Below the pieces are notes generated by a model. It did not search any database, had not been told where the DNA came from, and was given only the letters and a program-made list of their open reading frames with translations. From assembly GCA_036494675.1 (NCBI GenBank), contig DASXOA010000037.1, forward strand, positions 1 through 14,309: DNA of 14,309 bases, read 5' to 3'. The stretch is from Rugosimonospora sp036494675. Lineage in GTDB: Bacteria > Actinomycetota > Actinomycetes > Mycobacteriales > Micromonosporaceae. The position numbers and the translations under genes were made by a program. This document shows, one piece after another, positions 12,510 to 14,309 of this stretch (positions are counted from its first letter, which is position 1; every line of letters begins with the position of its first letter).

Positions 12510-13610
12510 TTAGTCAGCGGCCGGGACCCCCGGCGTCACCACCCGCCCGCGCAGGATGATCCGGCTCGGGTGCAGCAGCACGCGGAGATCGTCGCGCGGG
12601 TCGGCGTCGTAGACGACCAGGTCGGCGAGGCCGCCCTCGACCAGACCCGGGAAGCCGAGCCATTCGCGGGCGCCCCAGGAGCCGGCCCGCAGCACATCGA
12701 GCGGCGCCATCCCGGCCTGCTCGTGCAGCAGCAGCATCTCCTGGGCGGCCAGGCCGTGGTCGATGCCCCCGCCCGCGTCCGAGCCCACGTAGATCGGCAC
12801 GCCGGCCTGCGCCGCCGCCCGTACCACGGCCGGGAAGCCGGCGGACAGGGCGCGCAGGTGCGCCGCGTACCCCGGGAACTTGGCATCCGCCCGTGCGGCG
12901 ATGCTGTCGAAGGTCCGTACATTGATCATCGTCGGTACCAGGGCGGTGCCCTGCGCCGCCATGAGATCGATGAGGTCCAGCGACAGCCCGGTGCCGTGCT
13001 CCACCGAGTCGATCCCGGCGCGTACCAGCGTGGCCACCGCCTCCTCGCCGAACACGTGCGCCGCGATCCGGGCGCCGGCGTCGTGTGCCGCCCCGACCGC
13101 CGACCGCAGGGTCGCCTCGTCCCAGGCCGGCGCGAGATCCTTCACGCCCCGCTCGATCCAGTCGCCGACCAGCTTCACCCAGCCGTTGCCCACCCCGGCC
13201 TGCGCCGTGACGGTCGCGCTCACCTCGGTCGCGTCGACCTCGATGCCGATCCCCCGCAGGTACCGCTGCGGCGGGGCGACGTGGCGACCGGCGCGGGCTA
13301 GCCGCGGCACGTCGGGGTCGTCGTCCAACTCCGGGTACGGGTACGGCGACCCGGCATCCCGGATCGCCAGCACCCCGGCGTCCCGGTCGATGGCGGCCAG
13401 TCGCCTGGCCTCGTCGGGGCCGCCGATCGGCGCGCTGCCCGTGGCGATGCCGATGTGGCAGTGCGCGTCGACGAGGCCGGGCAGGATGAAGCCCTCAGTC
13501 GAGACCGTGACGGCGTCGGGGACCGGGTCGGTGGTGACCCGGTCCCCGACCAGCCACAGGTCGCGTACCTCGTCGTCGGGCAGGACCACTCCGCGCACAT
13601 GCAACGCCAT
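12510..13610 (-). CDS. Metal-dependent amidohydrolase, imidazolonepropionase-like
   Basis: Amidohydrolase-superfamily enzyme, 366 aa, with an N-terminal and C-terminal composite beta-domain and a TIM barrel. Metal and catalytic residues read as H50 and H52 (LVDAHCHIG), K146 (WVKLVGDW), H185 (IAAHVFG), H205 (SVEHGTG) and D278 (GSDAGGG). This set fits a binuclear centre with a bridging lysine, as in imidazolonepropionase-like and dipeptidase/lactonase members (COG1228). The substrate is not predictable; no hut genes are nearby, so histidine catabolism is unlikely. No signal peptide is visible, so it is presumably cytoplasmic. ATG 13610 begins the conserved N-terminal strand. The gene ends 11 nt upstream of proS, forming an apparent amidohydrolase-proS-DUF402 operon. 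Confidence 0.9.
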   Translation of the reverse strand: MALHVRGVVLPDDEVRDLWLVGDRVTTDPVPDAVTVSTEGFILPGLVDAHCHIGIATGSAPIGGPDEARRLAAIDRDAGVLAIRDAGSPYPYPELDDDPDVPRLARAGRHVAPPQRYLRGIGIEVDATEVSATVTAQAGVGNGWVKLVGDWIERGVKDLAPAWDEATLRSAVGAAHDAGARIAAHVFGEEAVATLVRAGIDSVEHGTGLSLDLIDLMAAQGTALVPTMINVRTFDSIAARADAKFPGYAAHLRALSAGFPAVVRAAAQAGVPIYVGSDAGGGIDHGLAAQEMLLLHEQAGMAPLDVLRAGSWGAREWLGFPGLVEGGLADLVVYDADPRDDLRVLLHPSRIILRGRVVTPGVPAAD

Positions 13611-13625
13611 CCGCCCAGTGAACCC

Positions 13626-13642
13626 GACGCCGTACCGGCGTC
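13626..13642. terminator. Perfect 7-bp stem-loop ahead of amidohydrolase gene
   Basis: GACGCCG (13626-13632) and CGGCGTC (13636-13642) pair around a 3-nt loop, between the interrupted gene's stop at 13660 and the amidohydrolase start at 13610. No U-tract follows on the - strand. It could terminate the upstream transcript, act as an operator for the amidohydrolase operon, or do neither. Confidence 0.4.
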
Positions 13643-13671
13643 ACTGCGCGGGCTCCGCGTCACTGCGCGGG
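13638..13671. repeat. 15-bp direct repeat at the end of the interrupted gene
   Basis: GCGTCACTGCGCGGG occurs at 13638-13652 and 13657-13671, offset by 19 bp. The second copy contains the TGA stop (13660-13662) of the upstream gene remnant; the first partially overlaps the stem-loop at 13626-13642. The arrangement suggests a recent duplication that carried a stop codon. Confidence 0.85.
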
Positions 13672-13873
13672 TACCGGCACCGTCTTCACCCGGAGGACCT
13701 CGGACCTGTCGTACATCCGGTCGACCCGATCGGGCAGGTGGGTCCAGGCGACGCGTACCCGGCCGTCGTCGAGCCACGCCATGCCCTGGAAGTCGATCTC
13801 ACCGCTGTCCGGGACCGCCGGCCCCTGGTCCAGCGCCTGGCTCGCCTGCTGGCCGGTGTCCACGTTGACGAGG
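13660..13873 (-). pseudogene. 3' remnant of an unrecognised gene, cut by the IS element
   Basis: The last 70 or so codons of a gene, in frame from the IS right end to a TGA at 13660-13662. The visible protein reads LVNVDTGQQASQALDQ, continues through a Gly/Asp-containing AWLDDGRVRVAWTHLP strand pair and ends RVKTVPVPAQ. The alternating hydrophobic strands and WLDDGRV pattern resemble a blade of a beta-propeller or TolB-like protein, but I do not recognise the family. The frame runs on into the IS sequence, where an incidental GTG at 13887 gives a longer open frame. Homology is not expected to extend past 13873. The rest of the gene should lie beyond the element, to the right of this window. 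Because it is truncated at the window edge, an inactivating insertion is inferred. Confidence 0.6.
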
Positions 13874-14010
13874 TTGACATCCTCCACCGCCCTGACTAAA
13901 GGGCGGGGATTCCCTTGGTCGCCCTCGGGTTTTCCTGCTTCACCGACGACCGCCCCGTCCGGGAGGACTCCCGTTGAGGTCTTACACCGTCTCCACAGGC
14001 TGTCACCGCC
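13854..14010 (-). ncRNA. Predicted omega RNA with guide at the tnpB 3' end
   Basis: In characterised IS605 elements, omega RNA comes from the 3' end of tnpB through the right end, with roughly 16-20 nt of adjoining host DNA as guide. By that model, this RNA would run on the - strand from within the last 110 or so bases of tnpB, through the hairpin at 13906-13887 and TCAA (13877-13874). Its guide would begin CCTCGTCAACGTGG from 13873 downward, in the interrupted gene. The left boundary is approximate and no promoter or processing site is shown. Confidence 0.35.
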
Positions 14011-14309
14011 AGCCCGGCGGCCAAAATGTTACGTGCCGCGTTGAGGTCCCGGTCGTGAACAGCGCCGCAGGGGCACGTCCAGGACCGGATGTTCAGCGGC
14101 ATCTTCTCGGTCAGTCGCCCACACGCGGAGCACAGCTTGCTGGACGGGAACCACCGGTCCACGACCACCAGGTCCCGGCCGTACCAGTCGGCTTTGTACT
14201 CCAGCATGGTGCGGAACCCTCGCCAGGCCGCGTCGGAGATGGCGCGGGCCAGCGGGTGGTTTCTGACCATGGTGCGCACGGTCAGGTCCTCGATCACGAG
14301 CGTTTGGTT
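13874..14309 (-). mobile_element. IS200/IS605-type element (IS1341-like), right end
   Basis: The element's right end is recognised by a hairpin, CCGCCCT (13887-13893) and AGGGCGG (13900-13906) with a 6-nt loop, followed on the - strand by GGAGGATG and TCAA at 13877-13874. A subterminal hairpin and a terminal TCAA are characteristic of IS608/IS605-family right ends. The tnpB-type gene reads toward this end. The left end, any tnpA and the flanking target tetranucleotide lie outside the window. The exact boundary at 13874 is inference from the TCAA rule. Confidence 0.8.
13896..14309 (-). CDS. tnpB: IS605 OrfB/TnpB-family RNA-guided nuclease, C-terminal part
   Basis: The last 137 residues of a TnpB protein; the frame is open to the right edge, so the start is missing. 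TnpB proteins are omega-RNA-guided DNA nucleases that maintain IS200/IS605 elements. Visible: the RuvC-II Glu in VIEDL (E7 of the visible part), the conserved VDRWFPSSKLCSACG region (50-64), a zinc finger C60-x2-C63 with C79-x-C81 (TCPCG), and the RuvC-III Asp motif HDRDLNAARNIL (85-96). RuvC-I is outside the window. A basic tail of about 40 residues (CGDGVRPQR, VKQE) is typical of actinobacterial members. The TAG stop lies in the loop of the element's right-end hairpin. The open frame and preserved motifs suggest an intact gene, though only this part can be checked. Confidence 0.9.
   Translation of the reverse strand, partial: NQTLVIEDLTVRTMVRNHPLARAISDAAWRGFRTMLEYKADWYGRDLVVVDRWFPSSKLCSACGRLTEKMPLNIRSWTCPCGAVHDRDLNAARNILAAGLAVTACGDGVRPQRESSRTGRSSVKQENPRATKGIPAL

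Noticed and set aside
11011..12513. 500-codon open frame on the + strand opposite proS
   Set aside because: It mirrors the proS coding frame, as happens in high-GC DNA; the composition is His/Arg/Gly/Asp-heavy with no domain, while proS on the other strand has complete class IIa motifs.
1..14309. Rho-independent terminators with U-tracts, tRNA genes, or a prophage
   Set aside because: No stem followed by a convincing T-run except the weak one after rplS; no cloverleaf pattern; no integrase/phage structural genes, the tyrosine recombinase having the Xer context instead.

Overview
This window is high-GC DNA, very GC-rich at third codon positions, from an actinomycete chromosome. The gene set is the conserved actinobacterial neighbourhood rpsP-khpA-rimM-trmD-rplS-lepB-rnhB-DUF2469, with dprA and a XerC-like recombinase nearby. 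Tandem signal peptidases, an archaeal-type ProRS and the DUF402 protein beside proS suggest Micromonosporaceae or a close relative; that family-level placement is inference from remembered homologues.

Left block (1-2688, + strand): the 3' end of dprA, a XerC-type tyrosine recombinase and a class V aminotransferase/epimerase form a tightly packed operon. Middle block (2689-4222): a secreted M23-family peptidase on the - strand and a small two-helix membrane protein on the + strand diverge from an intergenic region. That region carries two DnaA-box-like/operator-like dyads. A gene-free, repeat-rich stretch of about 380 bp follows (3844-4222).

Right block (4223-13610, all - strand): transcription runs right to left through an amidohydrolase, archaeal-type proS and a DUF402 protein; then rpsP, khpA, rimM and trmD; then rplS with its own structured leader; then two signal peptidases I, a NUDIX hydrolase, rnhB and DUF2469, with overlapping start and stop codons. 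These genes couple translation (S16, L19, ribosome maturation, tRNA m1G37 and Pro-tRNA synthesis) with protein export and RNA:DNA hybrid repair.

Right edge (13611-14309): the 3' end of an IS200/IS605-type element with a partial tnpB and its right-end hairpin abuts the 3' remnant of an otherwise unrecognised gene. This suggests that the element interrupted the gene just upstream of the amidohydrolase-proS-DUF402 operon. It is the only clearly mobile part of the window.

The main oddities are: tandem-repeat-built Ala/Pro/Gly inserts in several housekeeping proteins (M23, TrmD, RimM, S16); Glu in place of the catalytic Asp in TrmD; an AT-rich, rare-codon tail on the first signal peptidase; the opposed orientation of dprA-xerC and the rnhB block, which suggests a local inversion; and the tnpB end with a readable omega-RNA/guide junction. 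I did not find a convincing wholly new multi-gene system.
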